Source: Saprospiraceae bacterium | GTDB lineage: Bacteria > Bacteroidota > Bacteroidia > Chitinophagales > Saprospiraceae | Direction: 5' to 3' | Length of the DNA: 12,467 nt | NCBI GenBank assembly: GCA_020852155.1 | Contig: JADZBJ010000284.1 | Span: forward strand, 1 to 12,467 | Shown: one piece after another, positions 5,997 through 12,467 of the stretch | Position numbering within the stretch: the stretch's first letter is position 1 | How the letters are laid out: each line of letters opens with the position of its first letter | Position numbers and translations under genes: made by a program | The notes under the pieces: model-generated | Told to the model about the DNA's origin: nothing | The model's database searches: none | The model's input: the letters and a program-made list of their open reading frames with translations, nothing else

Positions 5997-7130
5997 TCAG
6001 AACGCAACCGTTTCGCCCGAATTCACATCCTGAAACCCTGTTGAAATGACCCAATCGCCTTTTTTCAGGCCGTTTAGTATTTCTACCTGACCGTTATAGT
6101 TCTGGCCTTGTTTGACCAATACTTTTTTGGCTGTCGCTTGCTTGTCGCTCGTTTTTTCTGCGACCATCACAAACTCGCCATCTTCCGCAGCCTGGATGAG
6201 GTTAACCGGAATCACGACGGTGTTCGGATTTTGGTAGTCCACAATTTTCATCACCGCTACCTGATTGGCGCTGTAATTACCCGTTGGCAGGGCGCATTCT
6301 ACGGCGAAAGTGCGCGTCATCGGGTTGATACTTTTGCTGACGTATGTGATGCGCGTCGTGATTTCCTTGTTCAAATCCGGGAAAAACACCTGTACCTGAT
6401 CACCTTTGCGCACTTTGGCTGCATATGCCTCAGTCACTTCGCCTTTGATTTTCAGGTTGCTCAGGTTGAGGATATTGCAAAGCGGCATTCCGGGCGCAAT
6501 GGCCTGACCAGATTTCAGCATAACCATATCTACGGTGCCGTTTTGCGGGGCATAAATTTTGGTCATGTTTAATTGCTCCTTCAGGGTGGAAATACTGCGC
6601 TCCAATGATTCCTTGCCGTTTTTAGCCTGAATATACTGAATTTCAGTGCCGATCTTTTGATCCCAAAGCGATTTCTGGCGATTATAAACATCTTCTGCCA
6701 CGCGGAGTTGGCCTTCAAGTTCGGCCAGCGAACTCTTCATCACAGCATCATCTACTTCAGCCAGCAGTTGGCCCTTGCGGACATTGTCGCCATTGTTTAC
6801 CAAAACACGCTTGAGCGCGCCAGGCATTTTGGCGGTAGCCATGACGCTTTCGTTGGCATCAACCTTGCCCTGAAGGTCAATGTAGTGGCGAAAAGTTGTC
6901 GTACTGATTTCAGACAACCCCACCGTTTTCACCTTTCTTTCGGTCGGTTTTCCGGCGCCTGCCTGCTTTTCAAGTTCTGCGATCTTGGCTTCCAGGTCTG
7001 CCTTTTGGCCTTTGAGCGCCGCCAGTTCGGCAGCCGGATCCTTGGCGCCGCCACCGCAAGCGGTCAGCAAGCCCAGGCTGACAGCCAGTAAAAACAGGGC
7101 TGTATTCAGGAGGAGGTTACTATTTTTCAT
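5997..7130 (-). CDS. RND efflux periplasmic adaptor (HlyD/AcrA-type membrane fusion lipoprotein)
   Basis: A 377-residue periplasmic adaptor that would link the RND pump to the outer-membrane channel. The signal peptide ends in the lipobox LTAC, giving lipidated Cys25. A heptad-like segment follows at about 32-56 (AAELAALKGQKADLEAKI). A lipoyl/biotinyl half-motif with MPGALKRVLVNNGDNVRKGQ lies at about 102-121, then a helical hairpin (about 128-188), the second lipoyl half (IYAPQNGTVDMVMLKSGQ, 192-208) and the beta-barrel and membrane-proximal domains to the C-terminus. The ATG at 7130 is chosen over an upstream TTG (7142) because it starts MKN before the hydrophobic signal. It lies 62 bp after the channel gene, in the same direction. 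The expected next gene, the pump, instead starts 1.7 kb further on, behind paiB and a toxin-antitoxin locus. Confidence 0.93.
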   Translation of the reverse strand: MKNSNLLLNTALFLLAVSLGLLTACGGGAKDPAAELAALKGQKADLEAKIAELEKQAGAGKPTERKVKTVGLSEISTTTFRHYIDLQGKVDANESVMATAKMPGALKRVLVNNGDNVRKGQLLAEVDDAVMKSSLAELEGQLRVAEDVYNRQKSLWDQKIGTEIQYIQAKNGKESLERSISTLKEQLNMTKIYAPQNGTVDMVMLKSGQAIAPGMPLCNILNLSNLKIKGEVTEAYAAKVRKGDQVQVFFPDLNKEITTRITYVSKSINPMTRTFAVECALPTGNYSANQVAVMKIVDYQNPNTVVIPVNLIQAAEDGEFVMVAEKTSDKQATAKKVLVKQGQNYNGQVEILNGLKKGDWVISTGFQDVNSGETVAF

Positions 7131-7192
7131 TTTGAAAATCAATTATTTATGTAAAAAAAGGGAGTACAGTGACCTTGTCAGTCACCTGTGAA

Positions 7193-8629
7193 TTATTGAC
7201 CCAGGGCCTTCAAGATGCTTTTACGCGCTGTGAGCAGATCATATTGAGCAGTCATCAGCGCTTGTTGTGCAGCGTACAGGCCTTGTTCGGCTTGCGTGAT
7301 TTCAAAGCTGCTGCCGACGCCTGCCTTATACTTGGTCTGTGTCGTGTTGTAAATGCGTTGAGCCAGGTCGAGGTTTTTCTGCTGGTTGCTGACGCGCTCG
7401 GTTGCATTGGCATACTGCTTGCGCGCTGATTCCAGTTCCAGTTGAATGGCATTTTCAAGCATCTGCTTTTGCGCGTCAATGGTTTGGACTTGCAACACTG
7501 CGCGTTCGCGCTTGGCTTTCGAGCCGCCGCCATCATAGATCGGTACGCTGACCGATACACCGGCAACCGCTGAGGGGATGAAAAACCAGTTGTCGAAAGT
7601 TTCGGAATCTTTGCTGCCGAATCCGCCTTGCAAACCGCCTTGCCATTGTGCAAAGATGGCCACTGTGGGCATCCATGGCTTGCGATACAGATCTACCTGC
7701 AAGGCGGCGAGGTCGCGACCTTTGAGCAATTGCTGATATTCAGGGCGATTCATCAGGTTAACCGGACTGGTCAGGTCAGCGCCTGCATTTTCGGCCAGTA
7801 ATTTATTGAGGTCATCTGACAGGGTTATCTCATCGCTGACGGGCATACCCATGCTGAATTTCAGGGCATTGACCACGATTTCACGCTGACGGGCGAGGTT
7901 GCCGCGCTCGCTGCGCAACTGAGCCAGTGACAAATCCAGGCGATCCACATCGAGTTGCTCAACAAATCCCGCTTTGTTAACGGCACGGGTTTCGGACAGC
8001 AGTTTGTCGAGGTTGCCGATGTTTTTATCCAGAACGGAAAGATTTTCAGACAGCAACAAGGCTGGCAAATAAGCATCTATGACCTGATTGCGCGCTGTCA
8101 GACGAGCGGCAGCCAGTTGCTGTTCGACGTATTGGCGATAGTAACGCGCCGCTTTAAGTGCCAGCAGATAGGAGTTATTGAAAATGAGCTGATTGGCCGA
8201 AATAGTGCCCGCAGCGCTGTGTACCGAATTGAAAAACACTTTTGAATCCGGGTCGGAAGCGAAAATGCTGCCGAAAACATTGTTCAACTCACTAATCTGT
8301 GTAGTCGTAAAACTGGGCAAAGCCGGTGTTAAATCAATCGGCCCGCTAGCGCCAAATCCGAGCGCGCTGCTGGGCAAACCGCCACGTTGAATGAAATAGT
8401 TGTACGACAGCCCTGCTGATAATTGAGGCAGACCCGTTGCTTTACTTTCCTTCACGCGCCAGTCAGCATCTGTTACCTGTAATTGGGCGACTTTGACATT
8501 GGGGTGGTTTTCAATGGCATATTGAATGCAATCATTCAGGCTCATGGCTCGCTGAGCGCTGAGCGAATAAGTCAACCAAACCAAAATCAGGCTTAGCCAA
8601 ATGGAATTTTGTTTAATTCTGTTGTGCAT
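7193..8629 (-). CDS. TolC-family outer-membrane efflux channel
   Basis: A 478-residue outer-membrane factor that would form the trimeric exit duct of the efflux complex. A signal peptide covers about residues 1-26 (WLSLILVWLTYSLSAQ). The mature part begins MSLNDCIQYAIENHPNV, the usual first helix of an OEP repeat. Two repeats follow (about 30-240 and 265-475), the second ending TKYKAGVGSSFEITQAEQGLYAAQQ, the conserved TolC-type motif with YKAG. A Gly/Ser/Pro-rich stretch (GGLPSSALGFGASG) in the first repeat probably lies in a strand or loop at the barrel. The ATG at 8629 is chosen over the TTG at 8638. Its first 17 bases overlap the end of the tetR gene, which implies translational coupling. 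The adaptor gene follows after 62 bp. Confidence 0.93.
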   Translation of the reverse strand: MHNRIKQNSIWLSLILVWLTYSLSAQRAMSLNDCIQYAIENHPNVKVAQLQVTDADWRVKESKATGLPQLSAGLSYNYFIQRGGLPSSALGFGASGPIDLTPALPSFTTTQISELNNVFGSIFASDPDSKVFFNSVHSAAGTISANQLIFNNSYLLALKAARYYRQYVEQQLAAARLTARNQVIDAYLPALLLSENLSVLDKNIGNLDKLLSETRAVNKAGFVEQLDVDRLDLSLAQLRSERGNLARQREIVVNALKFSMGMPVSDEITLSDDLNKLLAENAGADLTSPVNLMNRPEYQQLLKGRDLAALQVDLYRKPWMPTVAIFAQWQGGLQGGFGSKDSETFDNWFFIPSAVAGVSVSVPIYDGGGSKAKRERAVLQVQTIDAQKQMLENAIQLELESARKQYANATERVSNQQKNLDLAQRIYNTTQTKYKAGVGSSFEITQAEQGLYAAQQALMTAQYDLLTARKSILKALGQ

Positions 8630-9236
8630 GTTGTGCAAATTTTGCTCTAATCAGTTTCAAGCCTTTTTCCGACGCTACGGCGTACAGGTAATGCTGGATG
8701 TACTGCTGGAAAATGAACTCTCTTTTATAGGTTTGTTGAGGAAAAATAATTTCGTCGAACATTAAAAAAGTCGTGGCAATGTGAAGGCGCGTGATGATAT
8801 CCACATCAAAATCCCGACGATACAACCCTTCGGTAATGCCTCTTTCAAGATTGGCCTTCACAACACCATATAGAAAACCTTTCATATAGCCCTCTACCAT
8901 TTCCCAGGCCGACCGGTGATACTTCTGCAAATCGTACACGATATTGGTTCTCATGTGCGACATCTGTTGAGCATTTGACTCCATCACTAAAAACATCTCC
9001 TCAATCGCATTCTCGGCATTCTGTAAAATTGTTCCGCAAACTTCTCTTTCGCTCTGCAAATGAAGTTCAAGTACCTTGTGCACCAAATCGTCCTTGTTTT
9101 CGACAAAAGCGTACAACGTCTTCTTGGAAATACCCAGTTCCCGAGCCACATCATCCATAGTGAGGCTCTTGATGCCGTAACGAAAGAATAATTCTTCCGC
9201 CCGCTTCAACCATTTTTCCTGCTGTTCTGAAAACAT
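8613..9236 (-). CDS. TetR/AcrR-family transcriptional regulator of the efflux operon
   Basis: A 207-residue TetR-family repressor, first gene of the efflux operon. The N-terminal helix-turn-helix is clear: AEELFFRYGIKSLTMDDVARELGISKKTLYAFVENKDDL (about 13-51), with the recognition helix around ISKKTLYAFV. The remaining helical part is the ligand and dimer domain and is not conserved enough to name a ligand. The ATG at 9236 is chosen because TetR_N begins directly after it. The frame reaches a further upstream start at 9305, but that would translate the palindrome and promoter at 9241-9286. That palindrome is the likely autoregulatory operator, so the protein would repress itself and the tolC and adaptor genes behind it until an inducer binds (inference). 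Its end overlaps the tolC start by 17 bp. Confidence 0.92.
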   Translation of the reverse strand: MFSEQQEKWLKRAEELFFRYGIKSLTMDDVARELGISKKTLYAFVENKDDLVHKVLELHLQSEREVCGTILQNAENAIEEMFLVMESNAQQMSHMRTNIVYDLQKYHRSAWEMVEGYMKGFLYGVVKANLERGITEGLYRRDFDVDIITRLHIATTFLMFDEIIFPQQTYKREFIFQQYIQHYLYAVASEKGLKLIRAKFAQHAQQN

Positions 9237-9240
9237 GACG

Positions 9241-9286
9241 CAAAGGTAACATTGGAAACATTTTTTCAAAAAAATGTTTCCAATGT
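9241..9286 (-). promoter_or_regulatory. tetR promoter overlapped by a perfect 18-bp palindromic operator
   Basis: On the minus strand the -7 box TACCTTTG (9241-9248) and the -33 box TTTG (9267-9270) are separated by 18 nt, an excellent Bacteroidota promoter. Two perfect 18-base arms (9249-9266 and 9269-9286, acattggaaacatttttt and its reverse complement) meet around a 2-nt centre. One arm fills the spacer exactly and the other lies just upstream, so a bound dimer would block the polymerase. The -7 box ends 5 nt before the tetR ATG, so the transcript should be leaderless or nearly so. The site also lies within 75 bp of the divergent alkyltransferase-like gene and could affect it. Confidence 0.8.
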
Positions 9287-9360
9287 AAATGCTCGTTTTC
9301 GACAAAAATTTGGTTTCGGTCTTTCAACGAGTTTTCTGGGCAGATAAAATTTGGTAAAAA

Positions 9361-9714
9361 ATGAAAAAAGATCAACCCGGCTATTATGACCTTGTCTATG
9401 CTGTCGTGCGTCAGGTACCGCGCGGGCGCGTAACCACGTACGGCGCTGTGGCCGATTTTATAGCATTAGGCGCTTCGAGAATGGTGGGTTGGGCCTTAAA
9501 TCAATGTCATGGCATGCACGACGTACCGGCGCACAGGGTCGTGAACCGAAAAGGCGAACTGAGCGGCCGGCATCATTTCGGTACGCCAACGCTCATGCAG
9601 GAATTACTGGAAAATGAAGGCGTTAAAGTTGAAAACGACCGGGTCGTTGACTTTGAACACCTGTACTGGCACCCGCGCGAACTGGGCGACAACTGGGAGG
9701 CTTTTGAGGGTTGA
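9361..9714 (+). CDS. Alkyltransferase-like (ATL) DNA-repair protein, MGMT/Ogt DNA-binding domain without the catalytic Cys
   Basis: A 117-residue protein consisting only of the DNA-binding domain of O6-alkylguanine-DNA alkyltransferases. RGRVTTYGAVADFIALGASRMVGWALNQC (21-49) holds the helix-turn-helix, the Tyr (27) and the Arg (40) that flip and hold the damaged base in this family. The active-site motif PCHRV is here PAHRV (Pro56-Ala57-His58-Arg59-Val60), so alkyl transfer is not possible. Proteins of this kind (ATL; the Thermus one also has Ala, while E. coli YbaZ has Trp) bind O6-alkylguanine and hand the lesion to nucleotide excision repair. The length matches single-domain ATLs. The ATG is preceded by ATAAAATTTGGTAAAAA, a -7-like box with one base too many between TA and TTTG. 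It is divergent from tetR, with 124 bp between the two starts. Confidence 0.9.
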   Translation: MKKDQPGYYDLVYAVVRQVPRGRVTTYGAVADFIALGASRMVGWALNQCHGMHDVPAHRVVNRKGELSGRHHFGTPTLMQELLENEGVKVENDRVVDFEHLYWHPRELGDNWEAFEG

Positions 9715-9715
9715 A

Positions 9716-9765
9716 AGTTGTTGAAAGTTGAAATGGTTGAAGTTGTTGAAAGTTGAAATGGTTGA
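9716..9765. repeat. Perfect 25-bp tandem duplication
   Basis: Positions 9716-9740 and 9741-9765 are identical 25-base units, themselves built of shorter gttgaaa-like words. The repeat starts two bases past the stop codon of the ATL gene. It is simple-sequence DNA prone to slippage, with no coding role seen. Confidence 0.85.
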
Positions 9766-9783
9766 ATGTTTGAAACATTCAAC
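9761..9783 (+). other. 10-bp hairpin downstream of the ATL gene
   Basis: gttgaatgtt (9761-9770) pairs perfectly with aacattcaac (9774-9783) around a 3-nt loop. There is no T-run after it, so it is at best a weak terminator. It lies between the tandem duplication and the hairpin array and may protect the 3' end of the transcript. Confidence 0.45.
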
Positions 9784-9794
9784 ACCTCAAGTCC

Positions 9795-10353
9795 AAACCC
9801 CGTCAGGGGTTTCCTATTTATAAACAACGAAGAAAGATTGAAAAACCCCGTCAGGGGTTCCCTGTTTATAGCAAGATAAACGGCAAAATCGATCAAAAAC
9901 CCCGTCAGGGGTTCCCTGTTTATAGCAAAATAAACGGTAAAATCGATCAAAAACCCCGTCAGGGGTTCCCTGTTTATAGCAAAATAAACGGCAAAATCGA
10001 TCAAAAACCCCGTCAGGGGTTCCCTGTTTATAGCAAGATAAACGGTAAAATCGATCAAAAAACCCCGTCAGGGGTTCCCTGTTTATAGAAAATAAACGGC
10101 AAAATCGATTAAAAAACCCCGTCAGGGGTTCCCTGTTTATAGCAAGATAAACGGTAAAATCGATCAAAAAACCCCGTCAGGGGTTCCCTGTTTATAGCAA
10201 GATAAACGGCAAAATCGATTAAAAAACCCCGTCAGGGGTTCCCTGTTTATAGAAAATAAACGACAAAATCGATCAAAAACCCCGTCAGGGGTTTCCTGTT
10301 TATAAACAACGTGGTAAGGTTGCCTCCTGTTAATGGTTCCCTGTTTATAAACA
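9795..10353. repeat. Tandem array of ten about 54-bp units, each carrying a CCCCGTCAGGGG hairpin
   Basis: The core ccccgtcagggg starts at 9798, 9846, 9900, 9954, 10008, 10063, 10117, 10172, 10227 and 10280, with spacings 48, 54, 54, 54, 55, 54, 55, 55 and 53. Each core is embedded in aacccc-gtca-ggggtt (6-bp stem, 4-nt loop). It is followed by cctgtttat...ataaacgg, which can form a second stem, then an A-rich stretch with ATCGAT. Units 2 to 8 alternate strictly between acggc and acggt. The first and last units share another flank (tttcctNtttataaacaacg), and an eleventh, core-less remnant (cctgtttataaacaa) ends near 10353. The DNA between cores is nearly identical from unit to unit, so this is not a CRISPR array. 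It fills the gap between the convergent ATL and secA genes. Confidence 0.92.
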
Positions 10354-10394
10354 AAAAAATGGGTGTTTCACTGGTTCAACCCGTGAAACACCCA
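10353..10394 (-). terminator. Rho-independent terminator of secA
   Basis: Arms 10360-10371 and 10383-10394 (tgggtgtttcac / gtgaaacaccca) pair perfectly over 12 bp, with a further ggtt/aacc pairing inside the loop. Read on the minus strand, the stem is followed directly by seven T residues (10353-10359). It lies about 30 bp past the secA stop codon. This is the best intrinsic terminator in the window. Confidence 0.88.
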
Positions 10395-10422
10395 CTTAAC
10401 ACTTACCGTTAACCACTAATCA

Positions 10423-12467
10423 CTAACTCGCGCCGTGGCAATTCTTATATTTCTTGCCGCTGCCGCATGGGCAAAGTTCATTTCGTCCGACGATATTTTT
10501 ATCGCGTACGATGGGCTGAACCTTTTGAACGGGCGCCTGGCCGGCGCTGGCGGCTGCGCGTTGTGCCTGTTGTTGTGCTGCGGTGCCTTGCTGGCCGCCG
10601 CCGCTCGCTTTCAGGCGGGTGGCCTGGGCCTGACGCATTTTATTCTGGCGTTCCTGCTCGGCTCTGGCCTGCTGCATTTCCTCTTCTGAAGGCACATCAA
10701 GCGTTCCTTTCAGGAGGAATGACGTCACATTTGAGTTGATGTGGCCGATCAGGGTTTCAAAGAGGTTATAAGCCTCCATTTTATAAATCACCAGCGGGTC
10801 TTTCTGCTCGAAGGATGCGCCCTGAACGGAATCTTTCAAGTCGTCAACGTTGCGCAGGTGTTCTTTCCAGGCGTCGTCAATCAGGGCCAGTGTCGCCACT
10901 TTTTCCACGTCGCGCATCACTGATTTGCCATCGGTTTTAATGGCATTTTCCATGTCAGCGCTAACCTGAAGGTTAAGTACGCCGTCGGTGAAAGGCACGA
11001 TAATGCGTTTATAACGGTGGCCTTCTCTGGCATGAACGTCCTTGATCGTCGGCAACAGGCGGTCGCCCACTTGCTGAGATTTGTGTTCGTATGTGTCGAA
11101 AACCTGCTGTTGGAAGGTGGCCAGTACGCTGTTGACAGGAGCCGTTTTGAAATAGTTTTCGTCCATTTCGGGGTCAACGCCGATCAGGCGAAGCGCATCA
11201 AAACGGAAGGCTTCAAAATCAGCGCCTTGCTGGCGGTGTACATGAACGATCTCGTTGGAAATAGACAGGAACGCATTGTTGATGTCCACCGCCAGGCGTT
11301 CGCCAAAAAGTGCATTGCGGCGCTTTTTATAGATCGCTTCACGCTGAATATTCATCACGTCGTCGTATTCAAGCAGGCGCTTACGAACGCCAAAGTGATT
11401 TTCCTCTACTTTTTTCTGTGCGCGTTCGATACTGTTAGTCATCAGCGAGTGCTGAATGACATCACCTTCCTTGTGACCGGCACGGTCCATCCATCCGGCT
11501 ACACGATCACTCTGGAACAGGCGCATGAGCGAGTCTTCGAGTGAAACGTAGAACTGTGATGAACCCGGATCACCCTGACGACCGGCACGACCGCGCAACT
11601 GGCGGTCAACGCGTCGGCTTTCGTGGCGCTCTGTACCAATGATGGCCAGACCACCGGCATCTTTTACGCCGGGGCCGAGTTTGATGTCCGTACCACGACC
11701 AGCCATGTTGGTGGCGATGGTCACTTTGCCTGCCTGACCGGCTTCAGCCACAATTTCGGCTTCGCGCTGGTGCTGTTTGGCGTTCAGTACATTGTGGTCA
11801 ATGCCGTTTGATTTCAGCATGCGGCTCAGCAATTCCGAAATTTCGACGGAGGTCGTACCAACCAGTACGGGCCTGCCTGCATTGCGGAGTTCGGTGATGT
11901 CGTCAATGACTGCCTTGTATTTTTCGCGGGCGGTTTTGTAAATTTTGTCGTCGTGGTCTTTTCTGGAAATGTTCCTGTTGGTTGGGATAACCACCACGTC
12001 GAGTTTGTAGATGTCCCACAATTCTTTGGCTTCCGTTTCGGCTGTACCCGTCATACCTGCCAGTTTGTGGTACATACGGAAGTAATTCTGAAGCGTAACG
12101 GTCGCGTAGGTTTGCGTGATTTCACCCACTTTCACCTGTTCCTTCGCTTCGATGGCCTGGTGCAGACCGTCAGAATAACGGCGGCCTTCCATGATACGGC
12201 CTGTTTGCTCGTCCACGATTTTAACATCGCCTTCCAGCACGACATACTCGTTGTCTTTTTCAAACAGCGCGTAGGCTTTCAACAGTTGGTGTACGGCGTG
12301 AATACGGCGGCTTTTTACGCCATAATCCTGCGACAGGTGTTCTTTGGCCGAGACTTTTTCTTCGTGATTAAGTTCGTGGTTCTGGTCAATTTTCACCAAT
12401 TCAGAACCCAGATCGGGTAATACGAAGAAATCGGGTTCATTGTTGAATTTGGCCAAAAAGTCAATGC
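10423..12467 (-). CDS. secA: SecA preprotein translocase ATPase, C-terminal part (5' end beyond the window)
   Basis: SecA is the ATPase that drives unfolded preproteins through SecYEG. About 680 residues are visible; the N-terminal part with Walker A/B and part of the preprotein cross-linking domain lies outside the window, and the frame is open to the edge. In order one sees VDEQTGRIMEGRRYSDGLHQAIEAKE, LAGMTGTAETEA, the second nucleotide-binding domain with VGTTSVEISE, IATNMAGRGTDIKLG and RQLRGRAGRQGDPGSSQFY (helicase motifs V and VI, arginine finger), and the helical scaffold and wing (EYDDVMNIQREAIYKKR). A Gln/Ala-rich linker then leads to a C-terminal zinc-binding SEC-C motif, GRNELCPCGSGKKYKNCH (CxCx8CH), which binds SecB and lipid in other bacteria. 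Stop at 10423, with a strong terminator following. It is probably essential and of ordinary composition. Confidence 0.97.
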   Translation of the reverse strand, partial: IDFLAKFNNEPDFFVLPDLGSELVKIDQNHELNHEEKVSAKEHLSQDYGVKSRRIHAVHQLLKAYALFEKDNEYVVLEGDVKIVDEQTGRIMEGRRYSDGLHQAIEAKEQVKVGEITQTYATVTLQNYFRMYHKLAGMTGTAETEAKELWDIYKLDVVVIPTNRNISRKDHDDKIYKTAREKYKAVIDDITELRNAGRPVLVGTTSVEISELLSRMLKSNGIDHNVLNAKQHQREAEIVAEAGQAGKVTIATNMAGRGTDIKLGPGVKDAGGLAIIGTERHESRRVDRQLRGRAGRQGDPGSSQFYVSLEDSLMRLFQSDRVAGWMDRAGHKEGDVIQHSLMTNSIERAQKKVEENHFGVRKRLLEYDDVMNIQREAIYKKRRNALFGERLAVDINNAFLSISNEIVHVHRQQGADFEAFRFDALRLIGVDPEMDENYFKTAPVNSVLATFQQQVFDTYEHKSQQVGDRLLPTIKDVHAREGHRYKRIIVPFTDGVLNLQVSADMENAIKTDGKSVMRDVEKVATLALIDDAWKEHLRNVDDLKDSVQGASFEQKDPLVIYKMEAYNLFETLIGHINSNVTSFLLKGTLDVPSEEEMQQARAEQERQNKMRQAQATRLKASGGGQQGTAAQQQAQRAAASAGQAPVQKVQPIVRDKNIVGRNELCPCGSGKKYKNCHGAS

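Noticed and set aside
7167..7190. gtgac...gtcac inverted repeat between channel and adaptor genes
   Set aside because: Five-base arms without a T-run or promoter box; it can occur by chance in a 62-bp gap.
9573..10167. Minus-strand open frames coding an 18-residue repeat protein (INREPLTGFLIDF type) over the array
   Set aside because: A period of 54 is a multiple of three, so a repeat without a stop stays open by chance. Units of 53 and 55 bp break the phase, no start signal is seen, and the frame also crosses the ATL gene in antisense.
9795..10353. CRISPR array
   Set aside because: Unit spacing is regular, but the DNA between cores is almost the same in every unit. There are no unique spacers, and no cas gene is in view.

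Overview
The window looks like Bacteroidota chromosome, probably from the Saprospiria or a nearby lineage (inference). The reasons are Bacteroidota-type promoters (TTTG, about 18-20 nt, TAnnTTTG), start codons preceded by A/T-rich sequence rather than Shine-Dalgarno sites, lipoprotein-anchored efflux adaptors, and the palindromic repeats between genes. It carries one complete efflux system, a few housekeeping or accessory genes, and several repeat and mobile structures.

Layout. Positions 1-200 hold an inverted pair of a 25-bp repeat. Positions 199-717 (+) encode a histidine-phosphatase-family lipoprotein. Four palindromes or hairpins (735-893) then separate it from a convergent RND pump gene (902-4258, -). 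Positions 4354-5181 (+) are a VapBC-like toxin-antitoxin locus. Its antitoxin is intact, but its PIN-domain toxin is broken twice, by a 164-bp MITE-like insertion and by a one-base frameshift. Positions 5162-5803 (-) encode a PaiB-type FMN-binding protein, which overlaps a decayed membrane-protein remnant (5772-5984, -). From 5997 to 9236 (-) the genes run tetR, tolC-like, adaptor. A perfect 18-bp palindrome overlaps the tetR promoter. Positions 9361-9714 (+) encode an alkyltransferase-like protein with Ala in place of the catalytic Cys. Positions 9715-10422 are non-coding and contain a 25-bp tandem duplication, a roughly 54-bp tandem array with ten copies of a CCCCGTCAGGGG hairpin, and the terminator of secA. 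The secA gene (10423 to the window end, -) is cut by the window edge and lacks its N-terminal part.

How the genes work together. TetR regulator, outer-membrane channel, periplasmic adaptor and inner-membrane RND pump would form a tripartite efflux machine. The pump is separated from its adaptor by about 1.7 kb of accessory DNA (paiB, remnant, toxin-antitoxin locus, MITE). This looks like an insertion into a once-contiguous operon (inference).

I see no convincing novel multi-gene system. The items most worth a second look are the higher-order tandem hairpin array, the MITE-inactivated toxin beside an intact antitoxin, the split efflux operon, and the tetR operator on a nearly leaderless transcript.
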